IMG/VR virus record: IMGVR_UViG_3300046003_004866
Span: 1 to 24,844 of that record
DNA length: 24,844 bases
From: a virus
Direction: 5' to 3' (one strand)
In this document: positions 1-7,909 of the stretch, piece by piece
How positions within the stretch are numbered: position 1 is the first letter of the stretch
Layout: each line of letters begins with the position of its first letter
Notes under the pieces: model-generated
Databases searched by the model: none
The model's input: only the letters and a program-made list of their open reading frames with translations
Told to the model about the DNA's origin: nothing
Made by a program: the position numbers and the translations under genes

Positions 1-602
1 CTTGTACCTGAACTTCCACTTGTTCCAGAACTTCCACTTGTACCTGAACTTCCGCTTGTTCCAGATGAACCGCTTGTTCCAGATGAACCACTTGTTCCTG
101 AACTTCCGCTTGTACCTGATGAACCACTTGTTCCTGAACTTCCACTTGTTCCAGATGAACCACTTGTTCCTGAACTTCCACTTGTTCCTGAACTTCCACT
201 TGTTCCTGAACTTCCACTTGTTCCTGATGAACCACTTGTTCCTGAACTTCCGCTTGTACCTGAACTTCCACTTGTTCCTGAACTTCCACTTGTTCCTGAA
301 CTTCCACTTGTTCCTGATGAGCCACTTGTTCCTGAACTTCCGCTTGTACCTGATGAACCACTTGTACCTGAACTTCCACTTGTTCCTGAACTTCCACTTG
401 TTCCTGATGAGCCACTTGTTCCAGATGAACCACTTGTTCCTGAACTTCCACTTGTTCCTGAACTTCCACTTGTTCCTGATGAGCCACTTGTTCCTGAACT
501 TCCACTTGTTCCAGATGAGCCACTTGTTCCTGAACTTCCGCTTGTTCCAGATGAGCCACTTGTTCCTGATGAACCACTTGTTCCTGAACTTCCGCTTGTT
601 CC
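1..602 (-). repeat. 18-base tandem repeat encoding GTSGSS units
   Basis: About 33 copies of an 18-base unit run without a break to the window edge, each encoding Gly-Thr-Ser-Gly-Ser-Ser. The DNA copies differ at synonymous sites: Ser pairs are written as AGT-TCA, AGT-TCT, TCA-TCA or TCA-TCT, and Gly as GGA, GGT or GGC. The amino-acid pattern appears invariant throughout. Confidence 0.9.
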
Positions 603-983
603 ATTTTGACCAGCAAGAATATCAAATGTTAATAAACTACTTCCAATTGTTATCTCATCTGTTGTTGTTAAATAAAATGTTTTACCAGAATATGTTAATC
701 CTGATAATACCAAAACCTCAACACCAGTATAAACATCGTCACTGATATTAAAATCATAATCACGGCTTAATAATTCTGATGTTTCTAATTTGTATATTCC
801 ATTATTTTGTGGCGAATTTTGTTGCCACACCAGTATTCTATCATTAACATCAATATTAATCCCATCAATTGATGTTGGTGTTGTTGCTCCAGATAGTACT
901 ATATGACCTGTTGTTGCAACAATACACGGCCTTTTCTTCGTTGTTGAAATGGCCTGACCATAAATATTTAATCTAGTTGGCAT
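1..983 (-). CDS. Collagen-like tail fibre protein, C-terminus cut by window edge
   Basis: The reading frame starts at ATG 983 and stays open to position 1, so only the first 327 residues are visible. Residues 1 to about 125 resemble a common phage tail-fibre domain: NIDVNDRILVWQQ, then NNGIYKL, RDYDF, a GVEVLVLSG strand and IGSSLLTFDIL. That pattern (vlv-q-t...NGiY...R-D...G...lGt--ltf) is familiar from many phage fibres. From about residue 127 the protein is a perfect GTSGSS repeat, a Gly-X-Y collagen-like stalk, continuing off the window. A distal receptor-binding tip would be expected beyond the edge. It is the last gene of the minus-strand structural locus, separated from the 835-residue fibre gene by 141 bases that hold a candidate promoter. 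There is no signal peptide. The start is the first ATG after the AT-rich leader and has no Shine-Dalgarno sequence. Confidence 0.85.
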   Translation of the reverse strand, partial: MPTRLNIYGQAISTTKKRPCIVATTGHIVLSGATTPTSIDGINIDVNDRILVWQQNSPQNNGIYKLETSELLSRDYDFNISDDVYTGVEVLVLSGLTYSGKTFYLTTTDEITIGSSLLTFDILAGQNGTSGSSGTSGSSGTSGSSGTSGSSGTSGSSGTSGSSGTSGSSGTSGSSGTSGSSGTSGSSGTSGSSGTSGSSGTSGSSGTSGSSGTSGSSGTSGSSGTSGSSGTSGSSGTSGSSGTSGSSGTSGSSGTSGSSGTSGSSGTSGSSGTSGSSGTSGSSGTSGSSGTSGSSGTSGSSGTSGSSGTSGSSGTSGSSGTSGSSGT

Positions 984-1004
984 ATTATTATTTTTTTACT
1001 TATA

Positions 1005-1012
1005 CATAAATA
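1005..1012 (-). promoter_or_regulatory. Candidate phage promoter element (TATTTATG) of the fibre gene
   Basis: Read on the minus strand this is TATTTATG, 21 bases before the fibre gene ATG at 983. It matches the TATTTATA element seen before the other transcription-unit starts in 7 of 8 bases. The role is inferred from position and recurrence only. Confidence 0.35.
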
Positions 1013-1017
1013 CTTTA

Positions 1018-1035
1018 AGGTTTTAAAAAAAACCT
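1018..1035. repeat. Small inverted repeat in the leader of the fibre gene
   Basis: AGGTTTT (1018-1024) pairs with AAAACCT (1029-1035) around a 4-base A loop. It lies between two fibre genes. There is no T-tract after it on the minus strand and only two or three G-C pairs, so it is a poor intrinsic terminator. It may be chance in A/T-rich DNA. Confidence 0.3.
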
Positions 1036-1054
1036 AAAATATAAAATTATTATA

Positions 1055-1102
1055 TACTTTATAAAAAAAACATATATACTAAAACACTTACTTTATAAAA
1101 AA
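1055..1102. repeat. Direct repeat of a 14-base AT-rich motif
   Basis: TACTTTATAAAAAA occurs at 1055-1068 and again at 1089-1102 (TTTTTTATAAAGTA on the coding strand), 34 bases apart, in the 141-base gap between the two collagen-like fibre genes. This could be a duplicated leader element or promoter; function unknown. Confidence 0.4.
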
Positions 1103-1124
1103 TAGTATTCTATATCTTTAAATA

Positions 1125-3632
1125 TTATTCTCCTAACCATATTGCTTGAAACCAAGACCTAGTTACTTCTTGTGTTCTTGCATTTGCATTAGAACCATTA
1201 TTAATAATATTTACATAGTCAGTTGAGCCATTTAGATATAAAATTTTTCTTACTTGTTGTATTATTGAAGATATTGAACCCGCTATTCCTATAGTACTGC
1301 CATTTTTTTGTATTCCCATATTAGCTTCTCCATTTCTATAGACATCATAACTAGCCGCAATTTCCCAATAACCTGCTTTTAGTGGTGTAAAGGTATAAGT
1401 TGAAGTATTAAACCATGCACTTGATACATTTACACTATTATTCACAATACTATATCTACAAGTATCATTAGTAAAACTACCTGGTAAAGTATAAACAACG
1501 TCTGCATATGCTTCAAGTAAATAAAGTGCTACACTTGTTCCAGATGAACCACTTGTTCCAGATGTACCGCTACTCCCAGATGAACCACTTGTCCCTGATG
1601 AGCCACTAGAACCTGAAATACCACTTGTTCCTCCTATTGCACCAGTAGATGTTAAAACAAATGAATAATTACTATTCCCTTCTGTATAATATGTAACATT
1701 TTTTGATGAACCTTGTTGATTATTAAGATATATTCTAACAATCATCCTATTAGTTGGATTGATTGTTGTTGTTGGTAAAGTTATATCAACATTTGCCTCA
1801 ACTGGTGTTGACCCATCTAACCAATTTATAAGACTAACATTTGATGTTATTATTGGTCCAATTGTTTGTCCACTAAAATTAGCCAATTGTATCTCAACAT
1901 AAACATCCATCAAATCATTTTGATTTGTTTTTAAGAAATGTAAATGAAATTTTTGTGTCCCACCTGGTATTACAGAAAAACCTAATTCAGGCGTTATATA
2001 ATCTGAAACTAATGTCCCTGTTGAATTACCTGGAACTAATATAACAACACTTTGTTGTGGTGTGTCAAGTGGAGTAATTGATAGGGCTTTATACCCATTA
2101 ACATCTGAATTTTGGCTTTCATTGAAATAATAAACTTGACCTGCACTTATACCTTGTAACCCACTACTACCTGACGTACCACTTGTTCCTGACGTGCCTG
2201 ATGTTCCATCTATACCTGATGTTCCGCTGCTTCCAGATGAACCACTTGTCCCATCTATACCTGATGTTCCGCTGCTTCCAGATGAACCACTTGTTCCCTC
2301 TGTGCCTGATGTTCCTGAACTGCCAGATGAACCACTTGTTCCAGATGTTCCATTACTCCCACTTGTACCTGATGTACCATTAACACCAATAACAACACCA
2401 CCATATATCTTTAATATACAATTTGGTGTTGGTGGTGGATTAGCATTATTGATTACTAAAGTTGTACCTGACAATATGGTATAATCTACATCATATTGTT
2501 GCAATTGCCCATTATAAAAAAATAAATGATTACCTATATCAACAGATTCAGATATTGTAAATGTTCTATTAGAATTATTCTGAACTCCTGTTATTTCTAA
2601 TTCAGTTAATGGATTACCAGATGAACCACTTGTTCCAGATGAACCACTTGAACCACTTGTTCCAGATGTTCCAGATGTTCCATTAAAACCAATAACAACA
2701 CTACCATATATCTTTAATATACAATTTGGTGTTGGTGGCGGATTAGCATTATCAATTACTAAAGTTGTGCCTGATAATATGGTATAATCTACACCATATT
2801 GTTGCAATTGCCCATTATAAAAAAATAAATGATTACTTATATCAACAGATTCAGATATTGTAAATGTTCTATTAGAATTATTCTGAACTCCTGTTATTTC
2901 TAATTCAGTTAATGGATCACCAGATGAGCCACTTGTTCCAGATGTTCCTGCTAAACCACCAGATGTACCACTTGTTCCAGATGTCCCCGTTGTTCCCCCA
3001 CTAATACTAATGCTAAACCCTGATATTGGTATTGTATTCCCTGAACTATCATATAAATATAATGTGGTATCTCCTGAACTATATGTTCCACCTGTGATAT
3101 AAATCTCTGGATTGAACTCAACCCATCTTGCATCCCCTCTTGTTACTCCACTTATGCCTTCAATGGTTGACCCTGTCCAAGCATTTAACAATAATTTACC
3201 TTCATCTGTATTATCATATATCTGATAACCAAAATCAATATTTACAACAGAACCAACATTTATAGCATTATTAAATAATGTTTCATAGTTTGGTATTTGG
3301 TATTGATATGTCTTATTATTCTCATAAACATAAGCAATCATACCAAGTTTTCTCCTTCCAGAAGAAATCCCATCTGAATATAAATTGACTACATTTGGAA
3401 AATTGTTTGGTGCATTATAACTAAAATCAATGGGAATGGTATTTCCTGAATATAATATTGTCCCTGTTGCACCACTTGGTATGTTAAAATTTAAATCACT
3501 TAATTTAAAAACCTCGTAAAAACCACCAACTTGGAATGAACTAAAATTGCTTCCGGTATTTGAATCTGTCCTAACTGAATTTGGCCCAGATAGTACAACT
3601 GATGATTTAGGATTTTTATAATTAAAACTCAT
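1125..3632 (-). CDS. Collagen-like fibre protein with C1q-like C-terminal domain
   Basis: Likely a trimeric virion fibre or appendage. Residues 1-210 form a beta-rich N-terminal region of unknown fold, followed by Gly-Thr-Ser/Gly-Ser-Ser collagen-like segments at about 212-238, 314-337, 412-489 and 667-700. Between the first three segments lie two near-identical 75-residue modules starting LTELEITGVQNNSNRT. A beta-rich domain (about 490-664) begins GQVYYFNESQ. The last 135 residues look like a C1q/TNF-type sandwich: KAGYWEIAASYDVYRNG, IQKNG, LNGSTDYVNI and a final FQAIWLG strand. A collagen stem with a C1q-like head suggests a homotrimer with the head distal. The gene stands alone between two gaps with its own candidate promoter and has no signal peptide. 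Fold assignment is by pattern only. Confidence 0.8.
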   Translation of the reverse strand: MSFNYKNPKSSVVLSGPNSVRTDSNTGSNFSSFQVGGFYEVFKLSDLNFNIPSGATGTILYSGNTIPIDFSYNAPNNFPNVVNLYSDGISSGRRKLGMIAYVYENNKTYQYQIPNYETLFNNAINVGSVVNIDFGYQIYDNTDEGKLLLNAWTGSTIEGISGVTRGDARWVEFNPEIYITGGTYSSGDTTLYLYDSSGNTIPISGFSISISGGTTGTSGTSGTSGGLAGTSGTSGSSGDPLTELEITGVQNNSNRTFTISESVDISNHLFFYNGQLQQYGVDYTILSGTTLVIDNANPPPTPNCILKIYGSVVIGFNGTSGTSGTSGSSGSSGTSGSSGNPLTELEITGVQNNSNRTFTISESVDIGNHLFFYNGQLQQYDVDYTILSGTTLVINNANPPPTPNCILKIYGGVVIGVNGTSGTSGSNGTSGTSGSSGSSGTSGTEGTSGSSGSSGTSGIDGTSGSSGSSGTSGIDGTSGTSGTSGTSGSSGLQGISAGQVYYFNESQNSDVNGYKALSITPLDTPQQSVVILVPGNSTGTLVSDYITPELGFSVIPGGTQKFHLHFLKTNQNDLMDVYVEIQLANFSGQTIGPIITSNVSLINWLDGSTPVEANVDITLPTTTINPTNRMIVRIYLNNQQGSSKNVTYYTEGNSNYSFVLTSTGAIGGTSGISGSSGSSGTSGSSGSSGTSGTSGSSGTSVALYLLEAYADVVYTLPGSFTNDTCRYSIVNNSVNVSSAWFNTSTYTFTPLKAGYWEIAASYDVYRNGEANMGIQKNGSTIGIAGSISSIIQQVRKILYLNGSTDYVNIINNGSNANARTQEVTRSWFQAIWLGE
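2377..2916 (-). repeat. Tandem duplication of a 75-residue fibre module (303-base period)
   Basis: Bases 2377-2613 and 2680-2916 are near-identical and exactly 303 bases apart, with no insertion or deletion inside the copies. The encoded modules differ at about five residues (S/G, G/D, D/N, S/G, F/V). Each copy is flanked by collagen-like Gly-Thr-Ser codons, which could have served as the recombination site. Confidence 0.9.
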
Positions 3633-3651
3633 TAACTAATTTATTATTTTT

Positions 3652-3659
3652 TATAAATA
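3652..3659 (-). promoter_or_regulatory. Candidate phage promoter element (TATTTATA) of the 835-residue fibre gene
   Basis: An exact TATTTATA on the minus strand, 19 bases before ATG 3632 and followed by an A-rich leader. It is one of six similar elements at unit starts in the window. Confidence 0.4.
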
Positions 3660-3675
3660 TATAAAATTACATTTT

Positions 3676-3694
3676 AACCATAACTTAAATGGTT
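3676..3694. repeat. Short inverted repeat after the 481-residue gene
   Basis: AACCAT (3676-3681) and ATGGTT (3689-3694) form a 6-bp stem with a 7-base loop, about 30 bases past the stop of the 481-residue gene. It lacks a T-tract on the minus strand, so a terminator role is weakly supported. Confidence 0.3.
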
Positions 3695-3725
3695 GTAAAT
3701 GTTATTCTATTTGTTGGTGTTGAAA

Positions 3726-3905
3726 TTAAATTGGTGTAGGAGTTGGTGTTGGAGTTAATGTGTTTGTTGGTGTAGGAGTTGCTGTATTTGTTGGCGTCTT
3801 TGTGTTAGTAGGAGTAATTGTCCTTGTTGGGGTAGGGGTTTTAGTTTGAGTCATAGTTATAGTTGGTGTTGGTGTTAATGTATTTGTTGGTGTTGGAGTT
3901 GGTGA
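3726..3905 (-). repeat. C-terminal Thr-Pro repeat tract
   Basis: A degenerate repeat of Thr-Pro codons (GTTGGTGTT-like on the plus strand) encodes the last 60 residues of the 481-residue protein. The tract runs into the stop codon. Confidence 0.8.
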
Positions 3906-5171
3906 TGGGCATATTGTTGAACCAGTAATAACCCCAACTGAATCAGTTGAATAGCAATATCCGTTTATGCTAAAATTCTTTGCCCCATTCCAACTGCTAT
4001 CGTCATTGTTTATACATGATTGAAAATCAATATAATATTTCTGACCATTTGCACCATTAAATGTTGTTGTTTTTCCACATATTCTGGTATTTGCAACCTC
4101 CCTACAAACATCATAACAAGATAATACTGATGGGGTTGACGGATCCAAATAAACATCAAAACAATTGCAACCATTTAAATCTGGTATTAAGGAATTTCCC
4201 TTAAAATATATTTTGTTATCATTATTTAATCTGAAATTTGTATTGCTAAATGTTGTATATATATGATAATAATTTTGTGGAATTGTGAAGCCACTATATA
4301 TTACCGTTAATTCTGCATATAATAAATTTGTATTAACCGGGACTAATGATGTTGAATCCCCATATTCATTAACCCCAATGTTGCTAACAAGATTTCTATT
4401 TGTGTCCATATTTGGTATAACCCAAGTATACCAAGAATAACCTGTTGTCAAATATGCTGGAACTTCATGCGTCTTGAATAAATAAGCTTGAATTAAATTA
4501 CCATATTCATCAAATCCACCACTATTTTGGCGTATCTTTGTTGTTCTTACTTGTGGTGCATTTGCTCCCCAACCTGAAAAGGATATATACCTATTAATCT
4601 GGTCATTAAATGTTGCTGCACTTATTGATGGAGCAATACCATTTGAAAATCCCCTAAATAAACTACCACCAGATGACATCCAAGAATTGAACTCCACATT
4701 CATACTAACTGGCTCAATAAATAAATAAGCCTCATACTCTTCCGGTGTTGTTGGGGTAACTGTTGGAGTTATGGTTGGTGTTGGAGTATTTGTCTTTGTT
4801 GGGGTATTTGTTGGTGTTGGAGTGTTTGTTGATGTTACAGATGGTGTTGGCGTCTGTGTTGGCGTCTTTGTTGGCGTCTGTGTTATAGATGGTGTTATAC
4901 TTGGGGTTGGTGTTATAGATGGTGTTGGAGTTGGGGTTGTGCATAAAATCTCAAGAGTTATTCCAGCCAAAAATTGCTCTCTTGTTATATTGCTATATAT
5001 TGGCTCACTATCAATTGTATCAATATAAAAATTAAATGGACCTTTTGAGTGAGATGAGGGATTTAATTGTAAGAAATACCTTGAACAAGCAGTAACCCCT
5101 GTTATCTCATTCTCTATGCTATTCTCACATATTGGATCAATATTTACTACAATTAATTTATATGTTGCCAT
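3726..5171 (-). CDS. Thr-Pro stalk virion protein with central beta domain
   Basis: Not a recognised family. Residues 1-75 form a small N-terminal domain (GPFNFYID resembles the PPF-IYISD motif of the neighbouring protein). Residues 75-144 are a Thr-Pro stalk ([10 protein letters not shown] and variants), 145-420 a globular region with many aromatic residues and a Cys-rich stretch (NGCNCFDVYLD, SCYDVCREV), and 422-481 a second Thr-Pro stalk. The protein stops on the stalk (TPTPTPI) with no distal domain, which is odd. Low-complexity Thr-Pro tracts are commonly extended, and in Bacteroidota may be O-glycosylated; that is inference. The ATG directly abuts the stop of the 183-residue gene (TAAATG), so translation is probably coupled. 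A receptor-binding or decorating role is inferred from context. The start has no Shine-Dalgarno sequence and there is no signal peptide. Confidence 0.75.
   Translation of the reverse strand: MATYKLIVVNIDPICENSIENEITGVTACSRYFLQLNPSSHSKGPFNFYIDTIDSEPIYSNITREQFLAGITLEILCTTPTPTPSITPTPSITPSITQTPTKTPTQTPTPSVTSTNTPTPTNTPTKTNTPTPTITPTVTPTTPEEYEAYLFIEPVSMNVEFNSWMSSGGSLFRGFSNGIAPSISAATFNDQINRYISFSGWGANAPQVRTTKIRQNSGGFDEYGNLIQAYLFKTHEVPAYLTTGYSWYTWVIPNMDTNRNLVSNIGVNEYGDSTSLVPVNTNLLYAELTVIYSGFTIPQNYYHIYTTFSNTNFRLNNDNKIYFKGNSLIPDLNGCNCFDVYLDPSTPSVLSCYDVCREVANTRICGKTTTFNGANGQKYYIDFQSCINNDDSSWNGAKNFSINGYCYSTDSVGVITGSTICPSPTPTPTNTLTPTPTITMTQTKTPTPTRTITPTNTKTPTNTATPTPTNTLTPTPTPTPI
4740..4945 (-). repeat. Internal Thr-Pro repeat tract
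   Basis: A second Thr-Pro tract of the same gene, encoding about residues 75-144. It is composed of the same short codon motifs as the tracts in the 183- and 186-residue genes. Confidence 0.8.
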
Positions 5172-5723
5172 TTAACAATCTATTATTTTAAAATAACTAC
5201 AAGAATTTATATCTTTTATGGTAACAATAACTTGATTTGACCCAGAAAATCTATTGGGGACATCAATGGTAAGTGGTAATATTCCAGTATTTGTTATTGT
5301 TGTAATATAAGTTTCATAATTCCTATTTATGTCTGATATATAAATACCAAATGGTGGAGTTCCTATTATAGATGTTAATGTTATTTTATTATTTGATGAG
5401 GCAATTGGAATATACCCTGGAGTTGAAGATGGGGTTGGAGTTGGAGTTGGAGTAATTGATGTAATATCAGTTATACTATAAACAATATCACAATTAATAT
5501 AACAATTTAATTTCTTTGTTGTTCTGCATCCTTCACTATCCTCAATAATAATGGTAACTTGGGGAGCTGAATTAAATATAATAGGTAATTCATATGTTAT
5601 ATCAACCACCAAAGGTAATGTTGTTACTTGACCCAGATAGTTTTCATTCCCCCCAAATGCATCAGATACATATATATTTAAAGGAGTTGCCCCACTTATA
5701 CTTGAAATAATAATGTTTGTCAT
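5172..5723 (-). CDS. Two-module SprB-like protein joined by a Thr-Pro linker
   Basis: Unnamed protein of 183 residues. Two modules of about 70 residues resemble each other: residues 1-78 (TPLNIYVSD ... VTIIIEDSEGC ... LNC) and 110-183 (TPPFGIYISD ... VIVTIKDINSC ... IDC). They flank a short Thr-Pro linker at about 89-103. The G-TPP--IY--D opening and the D--GC ending recall the SprB-like modules of the upstream protein, so this may be a related domain pair. Its ATG overlaps the upstream TGA by four bases (ATGA), and its own TAA touches the next ATG. With no signal peptide and a position inside the tail locus, a virion adhesin or adaptor role is the likely reading; the function is not shown by sequence. 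Confidence 0.7.
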   Translation of the reverse strand: MTNIIISSISGATPLNIYVSDAFGGNENYLGQVTTLPLVVDITYELPIIFNSAPQVTIIIEDSEGCRTTKKLNCYINCDIVYSITDITSITPTPTPTPSSTPGYIPIASSNNKITLTSIIGTPPFGIYISDINRNYETYITTITNTGILPLTIDVPNRFSGSNQVIVTIKDINSCSYFKIIDC

Positions 5724-7909
5724 AATTTACAAGATATATCATAATCTATTTTCAATTTTATGGTTAATACTTGTGAGGTTATACTATCTCCTGGTTCTGC
5801 TATGATGTTTATTGTATTTGTTATTAAGTCATAAGACACACTCTGTATTCCTGGGATTCCAAGTAATCCTTTTAGGGTATTACCAGCCAACAAATCAACT
5901 ATGGATTCTGCATAAACCGAATCTGTTGGAACATCTGTTCTTGTATATCCTGTGTAGAATGTATTTCCACTTGTGATACCACTTGGTTCTAACGTATATT
6001 CTGTTGTGAAGATTGCTGAGTTTAAATTACATTTTGGATCGATTATAGTGGTTGATCCACTAAACTCCATATTCACCAAATCACTAAAGCCCTCATTCAA
6101 GAAATCTAATAATCCAAATTTATTTATTGAATTTATCCCAAATACTTTTGAATCAACAATGTATGTTTGATACGACTTTACTGTACTAAAACAACTTATA
6201 CTTACATCTCTGGTTAATGAACAACCATTATTATCCACAATTGTTAATGAATAATCACCACTAGTTAACCCAGTTGCTGATATTGATTGTGGATTACCAG
6301 ATACATTACTTGACCAAGTGTATGTAAAAGGTGGCAACCCATCAGTTATCAAAGCTGTTATTGTACCATCATTACCATTCACACATGATGTTGGATATAA
6401 TGAAAAATCCAAATAATTACTTGTGGGTATTGTTAATACTTTTATCTGCTCACAACCAGTTGAATCAATAACTCTTAAAGTCTTATTCCCATCTCTTAAA
6501 TTTGTAAAAGTATATCCTGTTAAATTTGTATCTAAAATGCTATTTACATCATCCAAATAAAAATCGTATGGGGGTGTGCCCCCTGTTGTAATATATGCAA
6601 AAAGAGTACCATTGTTTGAATTACAAGTTGTCCCAGTTAATGAATAATTTAATTCAAATTTATCTTCAGCAATAATTGTCACTTCTTCATCATAGTAACA
6701 ACCTGAAGAATCTTGCATATAAACTGTATATGTACCAGTTCCTAAATTGGTAAATAAATAATTTGTTGAAGTTGTGGTATTTGTTATTGTATCCCCACTT
6801 GGTTGAATTAACCCATAAGTATATGGTCCAGTTCCCCCCAATATATTAATTGATATAATCCCATTAGATGAGCCACATAATGAATTTGTTCCAATAAATT
6901 CAACGCTTGAAACAGAATTTTCACTAACTAAACTTGTTGTAATATCAAGTGAACATAATGCACCATCTATAACCCTTATGTCATAAGTACCAGATGTTAA
7001 TCCAGTAATCACAATGTTATTACTATATGTTATATCATAAAATCCTGTACTTGCTGAAAAATAATATGGCGCAGTACCTCCACTAATGGTAACGTCTAAA
7101 GAACCTGTTGCAGTAAAGCATGATGGTTGTGTGGGAATTATCTGTAATAATCCCATAGATTCTGCCTCTTCAACTATAATTATTTTGGTGTTAACACAGC
7201 CTTGACCATCTGTAACACTAACAGAATAAGAATCTGTGGGTAAATTTGTGATTGTATTCCCAGTTGCTCCATTGTTCCAAAAATAACTATAAGGCCCAGG
7301 ATTTGTTTGACCTGTTATGTATATTGCACCTGTTGATCCAGTAAAGCAAGGTGAATTTTTAACAATAAAATAACCATAATCAAATGATGTGGAATTTTTT
7401 ATTATAAAATTTTCTGTTTTTGCTGTACAACCCCCAATATCTTCAACATAAATATAATAAGTGTCTGCACTTAAATTTTCAAAAATAATTTCCTCCGAAT
7501 TAAAAATATTGTTTGATATTAAGGTATTTCCACTAGTATATAAATAACAATCTGTTGTTGAAAATAGAGATGTTGTTGTTCCAGTTACTGAACCATTTGA
7601 ATCCCCACATGTTGAATTGATTGTTGACAATATTGAGGTACAAACTCCACTAGATATTGGAATATTTAAATAAAATTCTAAATTATCTGGAGCAGTTGAA
7701 TCATTCACTCTAACCCCATAAGTTGTTGCTGATAAACTTGTAATTAATACTGGTTCAGTTATTGTTATATAAGGGGTACTATCAATATATGGATTAATAA
7801 ATTCAATACTATAAGGTGGCGTTCCTCCACTTAATTCAAGAAGTATTGCACCAGAATTTGTATTAGTGCAGTCGCCTGTTAAACTCAAAAAATAATCAAA
7901 TGCTGCCAT
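5720..7909 (-). CDS. Virion protein with about seven SprB-like repeats
   Basis: Seven modules of 75-80 residues fill residues 5-570. Typical ones carry GGTPPY or GGTAPYYF, then a LTSGTYDIRVID-type strand, and close with D--GC. From the third on, each module has one Cys near its start (SPC, PSC, SLC, TTC, TSC) and one at its end, suggesting a disulfide per module. This pattern matches the SprB repeat of flavobacterial gliding adhesins, an Ig-like surface module. Residues 573-729 form a different C-terminal domain ending DISCKL. I chose ATG 7909 over an upstream TTG at 7918 because it forms a TAATG junction with the preceding stop. No signal peptide or C-terminal sorting domain is evident, so it is probably assembled onto the virion. 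It sits directly after the gpI-like protein. A host-adhesion function is inferred. Confidence 0.8.
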   Translation of the reverse strand: MAAFDYFLSLTGDCTNTNSGAILLELSGGTPPYSIEFINPYIDSTPYITITEPVLITSLSATTYGVRVNDSTAPDNLEFYLNIPISSGVCTSILSTINSTCGDSNGSVTGTTTSLFSTTDCYLYTSGNTLISNNIFNSEEIIFENLSADTYYIYVEDIGGCTAKTENFIIKNSTSFDYGYFIVKNSPCFTGSTGAIYITGQTNPGPYSYFWNNGATGNTITNLPTDSYSVSVTDGQGCVNTKIIIVEEAESMGLLQIIPTQPSCFTATGSLDVTISGGTAPYYFSASTGFYDITYSNNIVITGLTSGTYDIRVIDGALCSLDITTSLVSENSVSSVEFIGTNSLCGSSNGIISINILGGTGPYTYGLIQPSGDTITNTTTSTNYLFTNLGTGTYTVYMQDSSGCYYDEEVTIIAEDKFELNYSLTGTTCNSNNGTLFAYITTGGTPPYDFYLDDVNSILDTNLTGYTFTNLRDGNKTLRVIDSTGCEQIKVLTIPTSNYLDFSLYPTSCVNGNDGTITALITDGLPPFTYTWSSNVSGNPQSISATGLTSGDYSLTIVDNNGCSLTRDVSISCFSTVKSYQTYIVDSKVFGINSINKFGLLDFLNEGFSDLVNMEFSGSTTIIDPKCNLNSAIFTTEYTLEPSGITSGNTFYTGYTRTDVPTDSVYAESIVDLLAGNTLKGLLGIPGIQSVSYDLITNTINIIAEPGDSITSQVLTIKLKIDYDISCKL

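Noticed and set aside
1-602. CRISPR-like array
   Set aside because: The 18-base units are contiguous with no spacers and encode a perfect amino-acid repeat.
2-745. Plus-strand open frame of Leu-Phe-Asn-His repeats
   Set aside because: It is the antisense of the GTSGSS-coding minus-strand gene, and its periodicity comes from that repeat. The minus frame has a recognisable tail-fibre N-terminus.
3676-3694. Intrinsic terminator after the 481-residue gene
   Set aside because: The stem is only 6 bp with two G-C pairs and no following T-tract on the minus strand, so it is listed only as an inverted repeat.
4771-5028. Plus-strand Val-Gly-rich frame (also 14467-14721 and 2194-2484)
   Set aside because: These are antisense shadows of the Thr-Pro and collagen-like tracts, with no independent start context or domain.
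5720-7909. Host-secreted gliding adhesin rather than phage protein
   Set aside because: No signal peptide or type IX sorting domain, and the gene is coupled to phage baseplate genes.
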